64,000 nucleotides of DNA, from contig BCJU01000002.1 of NCBI GenBank assembly GCA_001600355.1, positions 930,001 to 994,000 on the forward strand, read 5' to 3'. Positions 1-9,907 of this stretch are shown here, piece by piece. The DNA comes from Meira nashicola. Lineage: Eukaryota > Basidiomycota > Exobasidiomycetes > Exobasidiales > Brachybasidiaceae. The position numbers were made by a program, and so were the translations under genes. The number at the start of each line of letters is the position of its first letter. The first letter of the stretch is position 1. The notes under the pieces are model-generated. The model saw only the letters and a list, made by a program, of their open reading frames with translations, had not been told where the DNA came from and searched no databases.

Positions 1-1995
1 TGTGCCGATACGACCCATGAGAACACATGCTTTGAGCATCGTATTGAAACCATCAATGTGATGCTCTGTGAATAAGTTTCGAGATTGTAGCGTTTGTCGC
101 GGTGCAGTTGCCAAAGCAACAGTATTACCTTCGATGAAATCATAATTACTCAATCTAGGCAACTCCACAGTCACATCTGAATCGTCTAGACTATTGGCCC
201 AAAGCGTAGAAGCACACGCTGATCGATCAGTTGCTAAGATGAGGAACATCAATCTTCGTCTCTCTTCTTCTTCGATCCAATCTGCTGGCGCGCCTGACAT
301 GGCCAATCGAATAGTGTCAACTGGTGTCTTTCCAGTAAATCTTGCCATATCCGGACTGGTAGGGTTAGATCGATTGATGGCAAGTGAGACGGAAAGACGT
401 GTTCCAAGTGATGCACTCATCCATGCATCAAAAATTTCCCCACATCCATACCTCTTTGTTGTCAGCATAAGAGAAGCTTTTGCAAGTGACATCAAATCTC
501 CGCCTTCCCACATTCCAACACTGATATGATGTTGTGCACGATCGCTATGATAGCCAGCTGAGCCCATCTTTGCTCTATCACGATCATATCGAGATTGCAG
601 AGCCAATTTGATTCCTTCTTGATGTCCAGCTTGTGATCCAGGGTCAGCATATGCTTTCGAGTTCGAATGTCTTCTACGAATATGTGCATCCAATAGCTCT
701 TGTGTATGTCTTTGATCAGGTTGAGGGAATGGCAACATAGGGTCCAGGTCTGGTCGAAGGATGTACGCTAAGGAGAACATGGCATGTAAGATAGCCGGAT
801 GAGGGTATCTGGGTGATGTTGGACCTTGTGCTAAATATTCAAAAAAGCGAGCAGGATGGAATAGGTATCGAAGGTGAGCATATCCGTCAAAGAATATTCC
901 TACCAATTTGTCAACCATGTTCGGCGGTGGAAAATCCGAAGGCCAACCTGTCAGGACGAGCTGCATTAAAGGATCAGACTGTATATCTTCACTCATATCA
1001 GCAATGTTGTCCAGAGTTGTAGCACGATTTGGCCCATTGCCATGTGATTCTTCTTCGATTGTTGCTGAAGTGCCATGCTCGCCTAATAGGAGCGGATCGA
1101 TTTGGTCAGATGTTGTTTGATTGATCTGTCCTTCTACATCATTCACATCATTTGCTCTTTGCGCTAAACCCTCCACGAAAGAAGAGAAAGTAGTCGAATT
1201 AAATGCTTCCGAAATGCTAGCTCTTGCATCTGATGGTAAACTGGATGCAAATCCTTCTCCTGAGCGCATCGTTGACGCCAACACTTCTGCAATCGAAAGC
1301 TCATCGGGATTCGGCTGGAAATTTTGTTGAGATTGTTGATGTTGTTGTTCTTGCATAGCAGCTGCTGCTACAGCAGCTGCAGCTACAGCATTTGCTTCAT
1401 CATCTTGATTCGTATGTGAATCTGGTAAGCCAAATCGAGCCTTGAGTTGAGCTAATTCCCTTTCTAATCGTTTTCGTTCACGCAAAGCTTCTTGTAAGGA
1501 TGAAGCACTCGCATAAGTGGACGATGACGAAGAATCACCCACATAAGATGCTGCAGCAATCGTACTTTTGACCGATGGTTTGGATCTTCCTGCTCCTCTG
1601 CTACGTGTCCGTTCACCTCTTTGAGGTACATCCAAGTATACGCATGGTTTTTCCATATTTTGCATTTCTCCATCAGATAAACCTTTACCTTTTAATGCTT
1701 TCCTTCTCGTTGCCCATGCTCTTGAACATTGTCCGCAAATAGGTCTCACGCCATCACATTTCAATTTACGTTCTCTGCAACTTGCACAAGCTCTATTTCT
1801 GCCTAAATGCCGTGTGAAAGGCGTATTCATTGCCAGTATAGCTGGATTGGCAGGTGTGCCTGGTGTTCCAGGTGTTTGTGAGCCTCCATCTTCGGATTGT
1901 GTAGCAGGCGTTTCAGGAAAAAGTGCATCTTTGAAAGGAGTTTGTATGGCGGCCTCCTCTAGCTTGCCATTGCTACCGGATGCTCTAGCTTCCAT
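1..1995 (-). CDS. Zn2Cys6 fungal transcription factor (3' end beyond window)
   Basis: Open reading frame from an ATG at 1995 running left off the window without a stop. It is probably a nuclear DNA-binding regulator. The zinc cluster is visible: C70-x2-C73-x6-C80-x6-C87-x2-C90, with the basic stretch RERKLK between the second and third cysteines. The sixth cysteine comes only after 27 residues (C118), much longer than the usual 6-9. A short coiled coil (LQEALRERKRLERELAQLK) follows at about residues 165-185, then an Ala/Gln-rich stretch. From about residue 350 the text resembles the fungal transcription factor middle domain (FFDGYAHLRYLFHPARFFEY). The target genes and pathway cannot be told from the sequence. 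It shares a 3.5 kb upstream region with the divergent gene starting at 5499, and a TCACGTGA palindrome lies at 2252-2259. The class is well supported; the exact orthologue is unknown. Confidence 0.85.
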   Translation of the reverse strand, partial: MEARASGSNGKLEEAAIQTPFKDALFPETPATQSEDGGSQTPGTPGTPANPAILAMNTPFTRHLGRNRACASCRERKLKCDGVRPICGQCSRAWATRRKALKGKGLSDGEMQNMEKPCVYLDVPQRGERTRSRGAGRSKPSVKSTIAAASYVGDSSSSSTYASASSLQEALRERKRLERELAQLKARFGLPDSHTNQDDEANAVAAAAVAAAAMQEQQHQQSQQNFQPNPDELSIAEVLASTMRSGEGFASSLPSDARASISEAFNSTTFSSFVEGLAQRANDVNDVEGQINQTTSDQIDPLLLGEHGTSATIEEESHGNGPNRATTLDNIADMSEDIQSDPLMQLVLTGWPSDFPPPNMVDKLVGIFFDGYAHLRYLFHPARFFEYLAQGPTSPRYPHPAILHAMFSLAYILRPDLDPMLPFPQPDQRHTQELLDAHIRRRHSNSKAYADPGSQAGHQEGIKLALQSRYDRDRAKMGSAGYHSDRAQHHISVGMWEGGDLMSLAKASLMLTTKRYGCGEIFDAWMSASLGTRLSVSLAINRSNPTSPDMARFTGKTPVDTIRLAMSGAPADWIEEEERRRLMFLILATDRSACASTLWANSLDDSDVTVELPRLSNYDFIEGNTVALATAPRQTLQSRNLFTEHHIDGFNTMLKACVLMGRIGT

Positions 1996-3544
1996 TGTAT
2001 TTGGCGCGAATGACAATACAGGAGATTGTTCTTTCAATTACACTTGATCAACATCCATTCATGATCACTTCTAAGTGAGTAAAAAACAGTGATCAGAATG
2101 TGGGGAAGGTTGGTGGTCATGAAAGAACACACATATTTCAAAAAATCTATTCCCGAATCCCTGGAGCCGAGTCCCAGCACAGCACAACATAAAAAGATTA
2201 TGTTCGCGCCAAAATGAGAAAATATGGATGCGTGCCTCAAATAAGTTTATGTCACGTGATTTATCTCTTCTTTGTATCTCTTCTTGAAGCTGCTCAAAGG
2301 ATCTTGATAAACTTAATCATATAGAACTCATTCTTATTCTCTGTTATGATCAGACAAGAAGACAATCCTTACGGCCGACTAAGTCCAATGTAATTGATCC
2401 AAAAGAACGGCGCATAAAATCAATTCTTATTTCCCACACTTTAACCATAATATCGGACATCCGATATGAAAGAAGAATGTTAATTTCTTTCTGAGCATTT
2501 GCCTCGCTTATCATGTCTATGTCTAAGATGAAAAGATGTGGGGTGACAAGGCAAAACATAGTGTAAAAGGAGCGGAGGAAGATTTTTTAGACTAGAGTAT
2601 ATGCATACAATTTTTACCCCAGCCGAAAAAAAAAACGCCGCTAATCTGACCGCATGTTTGTTACCCACTTGCCAAGCACTTCTTGCTGCAGATGAACTTT
2701 AATCCGTTCATATCAATAAAGCTTGTAGTGTGAGCTTATTATTCATCTTTTTCGGAAAGATTTTCTCTTCTCTTAATTGTTTTGATAAGGTTTGTTCTGC
2801 AGCATTTCAAAACAATTTTTTTTTAGACTTTTAAAAGTTCGTAATTTGTGATCTTATGAGTTTATAAAATCACATTGCATTTAAAACGTGTTGTAAATGA
2901 TGGGAAACGTGCTCAAAGAAATAAACGCTAAATTGATAAATTGTCAATAAACTATGTACATACATTCAATTTTCTTCTTTTCCAAAGTATGTGGACATGA
3001 TCCCTTTTATTCTTTATAAATTCCACAACTCACTTCCTGTGACGTAAAAGACAAAGCAATACTGCATACGAATTTAAGCTATCTTCCATTAAATTATTAT
3101 ATATCATCAGTTTCCCGTCGTATGGTAAACATATATACATTGATGATCTAATCAACAACACTTTTCTTTAATTACTCCATAACTTTTCTTCTATCAGATC
3201 TCATTTAGACTTTTTTCTCATCCCTAAAACGTATGATGCCGAGCTAATTTTAATATGTAATCGATCGAAGGGGCCCTTAGGAGCTTATGCAATCACGATA
3301 AGCCAAGTTTCACATAGCCTACACGTATTATCGCCTCTTAGGCAGTTGTGACTCTTTCCGTTTATGCTTGCGTATCTGATGCGAGCTATCCGTGTATATT
3401 AGACTAGGTATTAAGATAATACCTGCATAATTCTAACCGATTCCATACAGAAATAACTTTTTAAACGAACCAGACAAGCGAGACGTACATGCACAAAAGC
3501 GGCAAAGGGCAACGTGTTTGCTCCCCGCTGCCCGTGTTCTATGT

Positions 3545-3560
3545 ACATACATACATACAT
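3545..3560. repeat. (ACAT)4 microsatellite
   Basis: Four perfect ACAT units in the gene-free region, flanked by further TGTACAT and TATGTA words. The same repeat occurs again at 5190-5205. Confidence 0.9.
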
Positions 3561-5189
3561 AGACTATGTAATTGACACCAGATGTTTAGCCCGCATAAAG
3601 AAGCGCGCGGCGTGTCGCTCTCACTCACTCACTAAGAGAGGCGATACGTGTTTAGGCGGATAAAGCCGTGCAGGAATCTGTTTTGTTTTATGACGTTGTT
3701 GTCCACGTACGCTCTTAAAAAACGCGGTCGATCAAATTGAAACAAAAACACGAAAAACGTATCTTACCGCTTTTTGCGTAATGAAACGTGTAAATTGAAT
3801 CAAATATACGGCCCATTCACAGCCACAAAAGTTAAGGCGTAAAAGGAGTATTGGTGATGACCCAGCAAAGTCCTCCTATCTGATTTCATTTGAATTTATA
3901 TTGCTTTAGGTTACACATCATATTTATTATGCTTGACGAAAACGTGTTGTCATCCCGAAATGAATGAAAGAATGAATAGACCACAAAAAATAAAAAACAT
4001 GACACAGGTACGGCTTGCTGTTTAAGAAATGCATCCACACTAAAGCGTGGGTACTCTACCAAACAAAAAAGGTAAAGACCGATCAAGTGCTTTTTTTAAA
4101 GTGCCGTGCCCTCTAGGGTCACGCCAACCCAGAAGGTACTAGAAACAAGCTACGGGTTGAGTTTCCGTTCAATCTCTTAATCTGACACCCTTTTTTTTGG
4201 GCATGTACGGTATGCAATGCATAATGTATGTACGTACATGCACGTATGAGGCCCCTCAACCCTACTGTGTGTGCTGCGCTTCTTTGCCGATTTTGAGTCT
4301 TAAGCTGTGCTGATGCAATAAACAGAGTAAATGCATTTGCGTGCGCACGCCATATTGCACCCCTGCGCGTGCTTATACAAATTATTGTGTGCTTTGTATT
4401 ATTATTATTTTTTGTGACTAATATTCTCTTGCATACATACATTCGTGATTAGCATTCATACAAACAAAAAAAAATGATCATGATATCCACATGACCTCAA
4501 TCGAACACTCCTTTCTTCTTTTCATTTAACTTCACTCTACTTCTTCATCAACATCAGCGTCGACTTTTCCATTCATCATTCTCTTCAACCATTACGGACG
4601 CAAATATATTTTCAACTCCTTCTTTTTTGCGTCAATCATACGTTCTTCCGACAATCTTTTCCTTCGACATTATTTTCAGCTTTGACCTTTTTCAACAGAA
4701 ATAGAAACAGACTTTCTGGATTTCCGATTCATCAACACACTACTTGTTCACGCTTTGATCGCTTTTTGACTTTCTTCTAGCGGCAACAATACTTTCGGCA
4801 AATTCCAGAAAACTATCGATCGCTTAACAACAAAATTAAGAGCACATTACGGCTTAAAGACTCCCATTCACAGCCTTTTTTTCTAATTTGATTGATCAAA
4901 GGGTGAGAGAGTGTGCAGTGCCATTGTGATCAGGAAAGGATTATCAAATAAAACAAAAAAAAAAGGGAGAGGAAGAAGCGGTCCAAGCGTACAGTGTGCA
5001 GCGCGAATCTTATCCCGGTACGCCGTCACTCTATTTGTAGGATCGTGCCGCTAATATTTGAAACGCCCGTCTTTGATTAAGAAGATATATTTGCTTTGGC
5101 GATCTAGCACATCATCCAGAACACACACACACGCCTTTCTTGGAATTGATCTATTGCATGTGCATGTGATTATATCAATTCAAGGGTAT

Positions 5190-5205
5190 ACATACATACA
5201 TACAT
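5190..5205. repeat. (ACAT)4 microsatellite
   Basis: Second perfect four-unit ACAT tract, about 300 bp upstream of the start codon of the Ecl1-like gene, inside its probable promoter or leader. Confidence 0.9.
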
Positions 5206-5498
5206 CTCCACTACCTTCAAGAATTGAAGCATTGATCCTACTTTCGATCAAAAAGGAAGCTATTCTCCAATTCCGTACGGAATTTCATCAGCACAGGCTC
5301 GCATTAAAGAGGGGGAAGTCTACAGTGCAATCAGCAAAATTCAAGAAGAAGTGCTTTTGAGGGGGCATAAGCGCAGCCAATAAGGCGTACGAAGAAAGGA
5401 TCAGTTGGCTTTTATAAAGTACAAAGTTCCCTTTCTTCTTCTTCTTTTCCCTCATCTTACAATCAAAAGTTTGATCATCATCCCAAAATCTTTTCACT

Positions 5499-7526
5499 AT
5501 GCCTCCAACAACGATGATGTTCACTCGTCGTCGTATGGAATCAGTTCGTAGTACAGGAAGCACAACGCCAGCAGATGAGCTAACATCATGGCTACCTGAT
5601 GATGTTTGTGTTACTTGTCATGCTCAAGTATTGGCTGGTCAATTATATTGCAGTCAAGAATGCAGAGAAGAAGATGCAAAAGAAAGTGCAGCAGAAGCAT
5701 CTAAAGCAGCAGGATCATCTGAAGCAATGCCATCATCTGCACCTGTGATCTCGCATAATTATACAACAAAGCCAACAAGAGTCGCATCTGGAGAAGCAAT
5801 ATCATCTTCATCAAGACCAACGGCACAAAAGCTAGTAGGCAATAAGACTGAGCCTGTTTCTCAATCGCAAGAAAAGTTCCGCTACCCATGTCCACCATCT
5901 CCTAATATCTTGGCAAAGTATGGAGCTCATTTGACATCACCTGCACTTGCTGCTCTCGACCATCGATCTTCGCAACTACAACAGTCGAGTACGAGTGAAC
6001 GAGAATTTGCTTCATCATCAAGCGAGGAAAGTGCAAATGAAGCACATGTTCAACAAGCAACAACAAAGAGGCGAAGTTCTTCACGGTCAACGTTCAGTTC
6101 TGCATCAGAAGCAGCCTTTTCAACAGATACTAGCACACCTTCTCCCGCTATACGATCTACTAGAGATGAACTTGACGATTTTGAACCAACAGAGCTTGAT
6201 CTTCCTCCACCTATGCAACCTGCTACTTCCTTAATGTTGAACGCACGAGAACGTCGAAGCCCAGCACAAAAGAAAGTCAATTTACCATCTAATCCTCCAG
6301 TGGTAAAGAGAGAACGAGTGACAATGATGTCCTTTGCAAGAAGGCCAAGTAGAACAAATTTGCCTGCTCCAGTCTTGTTCACTTCACCTGTTTTGGCCAC
6401 AACGGTGATGAAAGCATCTCCGCAATCCAATGCAAGTGCTGCAGGACTTTCTTCATCGCCATCAGGTCAATCTTCTAGAATTTCAAGTCACGGTAGCAAT
6501 CCTACCTCTTTGCCATCTTCTGCAAATCGTTTGGAAGATCGACGTTTTTCTCCCAATTCGATGTTGAAGCGTAGCAGTGTGACCGCGATGCCCGTCAATA
6601 AGGTTCAAGTCGATACAAATTTGATTCGCAAATCACCTCCTTCGCCTCCGCAAATGGCTTCGGCTTCTAGTTCAGCAGGTAAGACTTTGCGTGCTACAAG
6701 TCCATTGCCGAATATGTCCTCTACCATGATGAATTCTTTCAAGTCCACAACACCGGACAATATCACTTGCGGCCGTTTCGGCTGCAAAGGTCTTTCTGGA
6801 AGTATTGAAGAGGTAACAAAGCCTTCTTCTGTTGGAAAGGATACATCACATTCGTCCGAGCGTCCATCGATGCTATTGAGCCACAAGCATACTCATAGCG
6901 CAAGTGCTGGCCTCAATTTGATCGGTCAAGAAGCTGCTGCAGAGGTAAAGCAACCTGTGAGCGCTACGGGTACCGGTGCATCGAAGCTACGTATGACTCC
7001 AATGCTAAATCCAACGAAGACCATCGCAATCGACAGTAAGGATGAACGTTTGGAAGAAATGGAAAGATCAATCAAAAGTCCACCCAGAGGTCGATCAAAG
7101 GCAAGAGGCCGTAGCTCAACCTCACGTCGTAGCCCTAGTCCACCACGTGGAGCAGCAAGACGAGGAAGGTCAGAAGATATGCTCTCGTCAAAGGAGATGT
7201 CAAGATCATCCAATCAATCGAATCTGACGAAGTTGCCTAGTACAAAAAGTATGCAAATTTCAGATGAAGCAATTAACAATGATGCCGATGATGAACAAGA
7301 GGAAAGACGTGGCCGTCGTGGTAGAAGTCCAACGGAAAGACGTGGCGTTCAATCAACAAAGGCAACCATCAAAGGCGTAGATGCTGCTTTGGGTAAATTG
7401 CGTATCGATGAAGCCAACACCAATGCAAAGCGTGCTCCGCCTCCGGTTGATACACCTGGCAGTATCTCTGAAGTATCAGTAAGCGATTCTACCGGATACG
7501 ATGAAGTGGATATGGATGAGCTTTAG
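5499..7526 (+). CDS. Ecl1/life-span-regulatory-type zinc-motif protein, large form
   Basis: 675 residues, intronless, ATG at 5499 preceded by a pyrimidine-rich leader. Near the N-terminus is a compact four-cysteine motif: C37-x2-C40-x10-C51-x3-C55 (CVTCHAQVLAGQLYCSQEC). It matches the signature of the fungal Ecl1 family, small stress and chronological-lifespan factors linked to nutrient and zinc limitation. Everything after residue 60 looks disordered: Ser/Pro/Ala-rich, with a second CGRFGC pair near residue 428, a basic RS/RG segment at about 525-560 (RGRSKARGRSSTSRRSP) and an acidic C-terminus. Yeast Ecl1 proteins are around 80-220 residues, so this is a greatly extended version. The function is transferred from the motif only. 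Convergent with the NMNAT gene downstream. Confidence 0.65.
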   Translation: MPPTTMMFTRRRMESVRSTGSTTPADELTSWLPDDVCVTCHAQVLAGQLYCSQECREEDAKESAAEASKAAGSSEAMPSSAPVISHNYTTKPTRVASGEAISSSSRPTAQKLVGNKTEPVSQSQEKFRYPCPPSPNILAKYGAHLTSPALAALDHRSSQLQQSSTSEREFASSSSEESANEAHVQQATTKRRSSSRSTFSSASEAAFSTDTSTPSPAIRSTRDELDDFEPTELDLPPPMQPATSLMLNARERRSPAQKKVNLPSNPPVVKRERVTMMSFARRPSRTNLPAPVLFTSPVLATTVMKASPQSNASAAGLSSSPSGQSSRISSHGSNPTSLPSSANRLEDRRFSPNSMLKRSSVTAMPVNKVQVDTNLIRKSPPSPPQMASASSSAGKTLRATSPLPNMSSTMMNSFKSTTPDNITCGRFGCKGLSGSIEEVTKPSSVGKDTSHSSERPSMLLSHKHTHSASAGLNLIGQEAAAEVKQPVSATGTGASKLRMTPMLNPTKTIAIDSKDERLEEMERSIKSPPRGRSKARGRSSTSRRSPSPPRGAARRGRSEDMLSSKEMSRSSNQSNLTKLPSTKSMQISDEAINNDADDEQEERRGRRGRSPTERRGVQSTKATIKGVDAALGKLRIDEANTNAKRAPPPVDTPGSISEVSVSDSTGYDEVDMDEL

Positions 7527-7993
7527 GATTATCTTTTTAAACATATCGAATACAAATAATCACAACAACATATCTTCATCAAATAAAAATAAAACCAATC
7601 TTTTAACAAACACAAATCAAATGCAAAATGTACAATATCAACAATCAATTATCCTCATCAAAAATTCAATCAACTAATCACAACTCAAAAATTTCGCAAA
7701 TCACAAGGATTGGAAGCGAAGCTTTTTTTTTATGATGCATATGTTTCATCTGTACATAGTCTTACCTCTCTCTTATTACCTTTCTGTCGTCATGTATATA
7801 TTCTATTGCCAAAGTGGCGATCTAGCCTTTCGGCATTTGGAAGGGAGGGACGGATTCTTCTGTTCATAAGTCCATCATGTCTCATACAAAAAAATAAAAT
7901 TAATTTTAACAGCATATATTTTACGATTGATAAAAGAGATTTATTGCGAGATATAAAAAGACAGAATTGATAACGTACACATAAAAAGATTTA
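7527..7993. other. Convergent 3' spacer
   Basis: 467 bp between two convergent stop codons. It holds the AATAAA signals at 7582-7593 and AT-rich 3'UTR-like sequence; nothing else is recognised. Confidence 0.6.
7582..7593 (+). terminator. Tandem poly(A) signals of the Ecl1-like gene
   Basis: Two AATAAA hexamers (7582-7587 and 7588-7593) 55-70 nt after the stop codon, in AT-rich DNA; a plausible 3'-end processing site. Confidence 0.5.
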
Positions 7994-9907
7994 TCAGAAA
8001 TGTTGCAAATCTGCATCTGGCGGTTCAGTGTCCAATTCTTCCGGTAATCGGTACATATGATGTTGTTCGATATAATGAATGACTGAATTAGGTAAAAGAT
8101 ATTTGATACTTTGACCACGTCTAACGAAAAGACGAACTTTACTTGAAGAAATATCATTAAAGATTGTTTGTTTGACAATCTTTAAATTTTTACGATAACG
8201 CCAAAGTAAATCATGTGATAATAAGAATGACCAAACATCTGCACCCGTTCTTTCAACAATCATGCAACCGTATTTGCCCAAAATATGATGAAGATCAACA
8301 TCGGCCCAAACACCTGGCTCACCCATACTTTGAATTAAATCACCTCCAGCTAATAACATTACCCTTATTCTCCTTCTGCTTCCGTCTGAAGTTAAAATTC
8401 CACCTTCTGGTCCACCATTAATTTCATCGTCAAAGTGATCTAAAACAACGGCAGTTCTTTGATATTCATCTTGCAAAGATTCCCAAGCGTCAACCATTAA
8501 CCAAGTTGAAGTTTTTTCAACGGCTAATTCGCACATTCTAACTCTATGTGTCGCTTTTGCTAATCCTTCTTTTTTATAATAATCTGAAACGGGAGAATAA
8601 TATCCACCTAAAAGTTCATATTTACCTGATTCTATCACTTGATCTTTCGCCATTTCAAAAATACGTAAATGCAAATATGTTGGAGGTGAAAAACTTCCAC
8701 AAGCAACAATTACTAGAGGAATTTTGCTCTCATTTCTCATTCGAGTTGGTAACCTATGTCTTGGAAATTTATAATGTTCTTGCGTTTGACTTTGTAATGG
8801 CATCTTCTTCTGTGGTCCAGTATTTCTGCCATTCTGTGATACGAATGGACGTTCATCATCACCATCCACTTCACCATCTGGAGGATGAATGTTATCATCC
8901 GCATCGGCATCTTGATCTTCATCGTACAGTCCACCATGTCCGTTGCCATTATTGTCTGCATCACCTGTAGCCGAGCTTGCTGCATCTTCCATGTGTGAAG
9001 TTGCGGCATCAGCATAACTTGTTTGCGTGAATGTTGGTCGACTTAATTCTCGTATCCGAGGTTTTTGTCCTGATGTTGATAGAGTTATATCTTCATTGGA
9101 ACCACCTTTGTTTTGTGAAGTACCAATCGGACCTGGTCCAGAAGAAGAGAAAGGAGGTGGTGAAAGACTAGAAGAGTGTAAATGATTGAATGACTTTCGC
9201 AAATCAGTTCCGGGTGTAATATCGCCTCCGTCTGCACTTATTGTACGATCACCTTGATTAGTATCATCGTTACCGATATTTGCTGAATATTTAGTCCTAC
9301 GTGATTCATCTAAACTCCATTGTGGAACATCCACATCGCTTGCTTGATTTGTGACTGAGCTTACAGCGCCATCCAAATTTGTGACCGAGCCAGAAATACC
9401 GCCTCTGGATCTGCGCTCGTCACTGTTCTGTCTTGAATTTGCAGCTCTACCAGCGCTTGTCGAGCTTCCTCTTCCCGTAAAAGCAAGATTAGTAGATGCG
9501 CCTGCGAATGGAGTCCTTTCTGCATTATCTTCTCCACCACTTTGAGCTGCTGCTGAAGAAGATGCGATGCTATTGTTATCTGTGATTGAAGACGTTTGTG
9601 ATTGTGAATGTTTATGTGTTCTTGATCGATTTTCATAATCACTTTCTGCTGATGATAATTGTGCATTGGGACTTGAACGATCAACAACTTCACCATGATT
9701 TAAAGGAGGATTCACTTCTCCAAGTGGTCCTGCCGTTCCTGTAAAAGGTGGACTATCTAAATGATAAGATTGAGCAGATAAAGCTGCTAATTTAAAAGAA
9801 GAAGGACCTGGTCCTGCTTGTGAAGGAGTCATGGAATCTGTCATGCGCGGCATAGGTTGACCGGATGGATGTAAGTTTGATGAAGATGAAGGTTGTGCCA
9901 TGTCCAT
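7994..9907 (-). CDS. NMA1: Nicotinamide/nicotinate mononucleotide adenylyltransferase
   Basis: Makes NAD+ (or its deamido form) from ATP and NMN/NaMN, the joint step of salvage and de novo NAD synthesis, usually nuclear or cytosolic. The C-terminal ~240 residues are a clear NMNAT domain: nucleotide-binding loop GSFSPPTYLH at residues 404-413 (GxFxPxTxxH), and the second signature ISSSKVR at 586-592. Residues 1-390 are Ser/Asn/Gly/Asp-rich and look disordered, much longer than the roughly 160-residue extension of yeast Nma1/Nma2. The open frame continues upstream to a TTG at 9955, so I place the start at the ATG at 9907; a second ATG at 9901 is equally possible (637 or 635 residues). The symbol follows the yeast enzymes; NMA1 versus NMA2 cannot be separated. 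Confidence 0.92.
   Translation of the reverse strand: MDMAQPSSSSNLHPSGQPMPRMTDSMTPSQAGPGPSSFKLAALSAQSYHLDSPPFTGTAGPLGEVNPPLNHGEVVDRSSPNAQLSSAESDYENRSRTHKHSQSQTSSITDNNSIASSSAAAQSGGEDNAERTPFAGASTNLAFTGRGSSTSAGRAANSRQNSDERRSRGGISGSVTNLDGAVSSVTNQASDVDVPQWSLDESRRTKYSANIGNDDTNQGDRTISADGGDITPGTDLRKSFNHLHSSSLSPPPFSSSGPGPIGTSQNKGGSNEDITLSTSGQKPRIRELSRPTFTQTSYADAATSHMEDAASSATGDADNNGNGHGGLYDEDQDADADDNIHPPDGEVDGDDERPFVSQNGRNTGPQKKMPLQSQTQEHYKFPRHRLPTRMRNESKIPLVIVACGSFSPPTYLHLRIFEMAKDQVIESGKYELLGGYYSPVSDYYKKEGLAKATHRVRMCELAVEKTSTWLMVDAWESLQDEYQRTAVVLDHFDDEINGGPEGGILTSDGSRRRIRVMLLAGGDLIQSMGEPGVWADVDLHHILGKYGCMIVERTGADVWSFLLSHDLLWRYRKNLKIVKQTIFNDISSSKVRLFVRRGQSIKYLLPNSVIHYIEQHHMYRLPEELDTEPPDADLQHF

Larger units (their letters stand above)
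1996..5498. promoter_or_regulatory. 3.5 kb gene-free divergent regulatory region
   Basis: No convincing coding frame, tRNA or transposon is seen between the two divergent genes. It is AT-rich with several poly(A/T) runs. Recognisable items are a TCACGTGA palindrome (2252-2259), (ACAT)4 repeats at 3545-3560 and 5190-5205, many loose TACATACA/TGTATGTA words, and pyrimidine-rich blocks at about 4500-4780 and 5428-5460 typical of fungal core promoters and 5' leaders. Short open frames at 4119-4442 and 5058-5360 have low-complexity, non-conserved-looking translations and many upstream ATGs. An unusually long control region would fit tightly regulated genes on both sides, but a missed short non-coding RNA cannot be excluded. 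Confidence 0.6.

Noticed and set aside
4087..4200. Possible tRNA-like segment
   Set aside because: A GGGTTGAG-like box was seen but no matching acceptor stem, A box or anticodon arm could be paired.
4119..4442. 107-codon minus-strand open frame in the long intergenic region
   Set aside because: No recognisable motif, odd amino-acid composition, overlaps microsatellite-rich DNA and lacks any gene context.
3545..5205. Repeated ACAT tracts as a CRISPR array or transposon terminal repeats
   Set aside because: Units are 4 bp simple repeats without unique spacers, target-site duplications or transposase frames.
5058..5360. 100-codon plus-strand open frame upstream of the Ecl1-like gene
   Set aside because: Translation is driven by ACAC/ACAT repeats, no conserved features; more likely leader sequence.
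8548..8970. 140-codon plus-strand His/Leu-rich frame
   Set aside because: Antisense of the NMNAT gene, whose catalytic motifs fix the coding strand.
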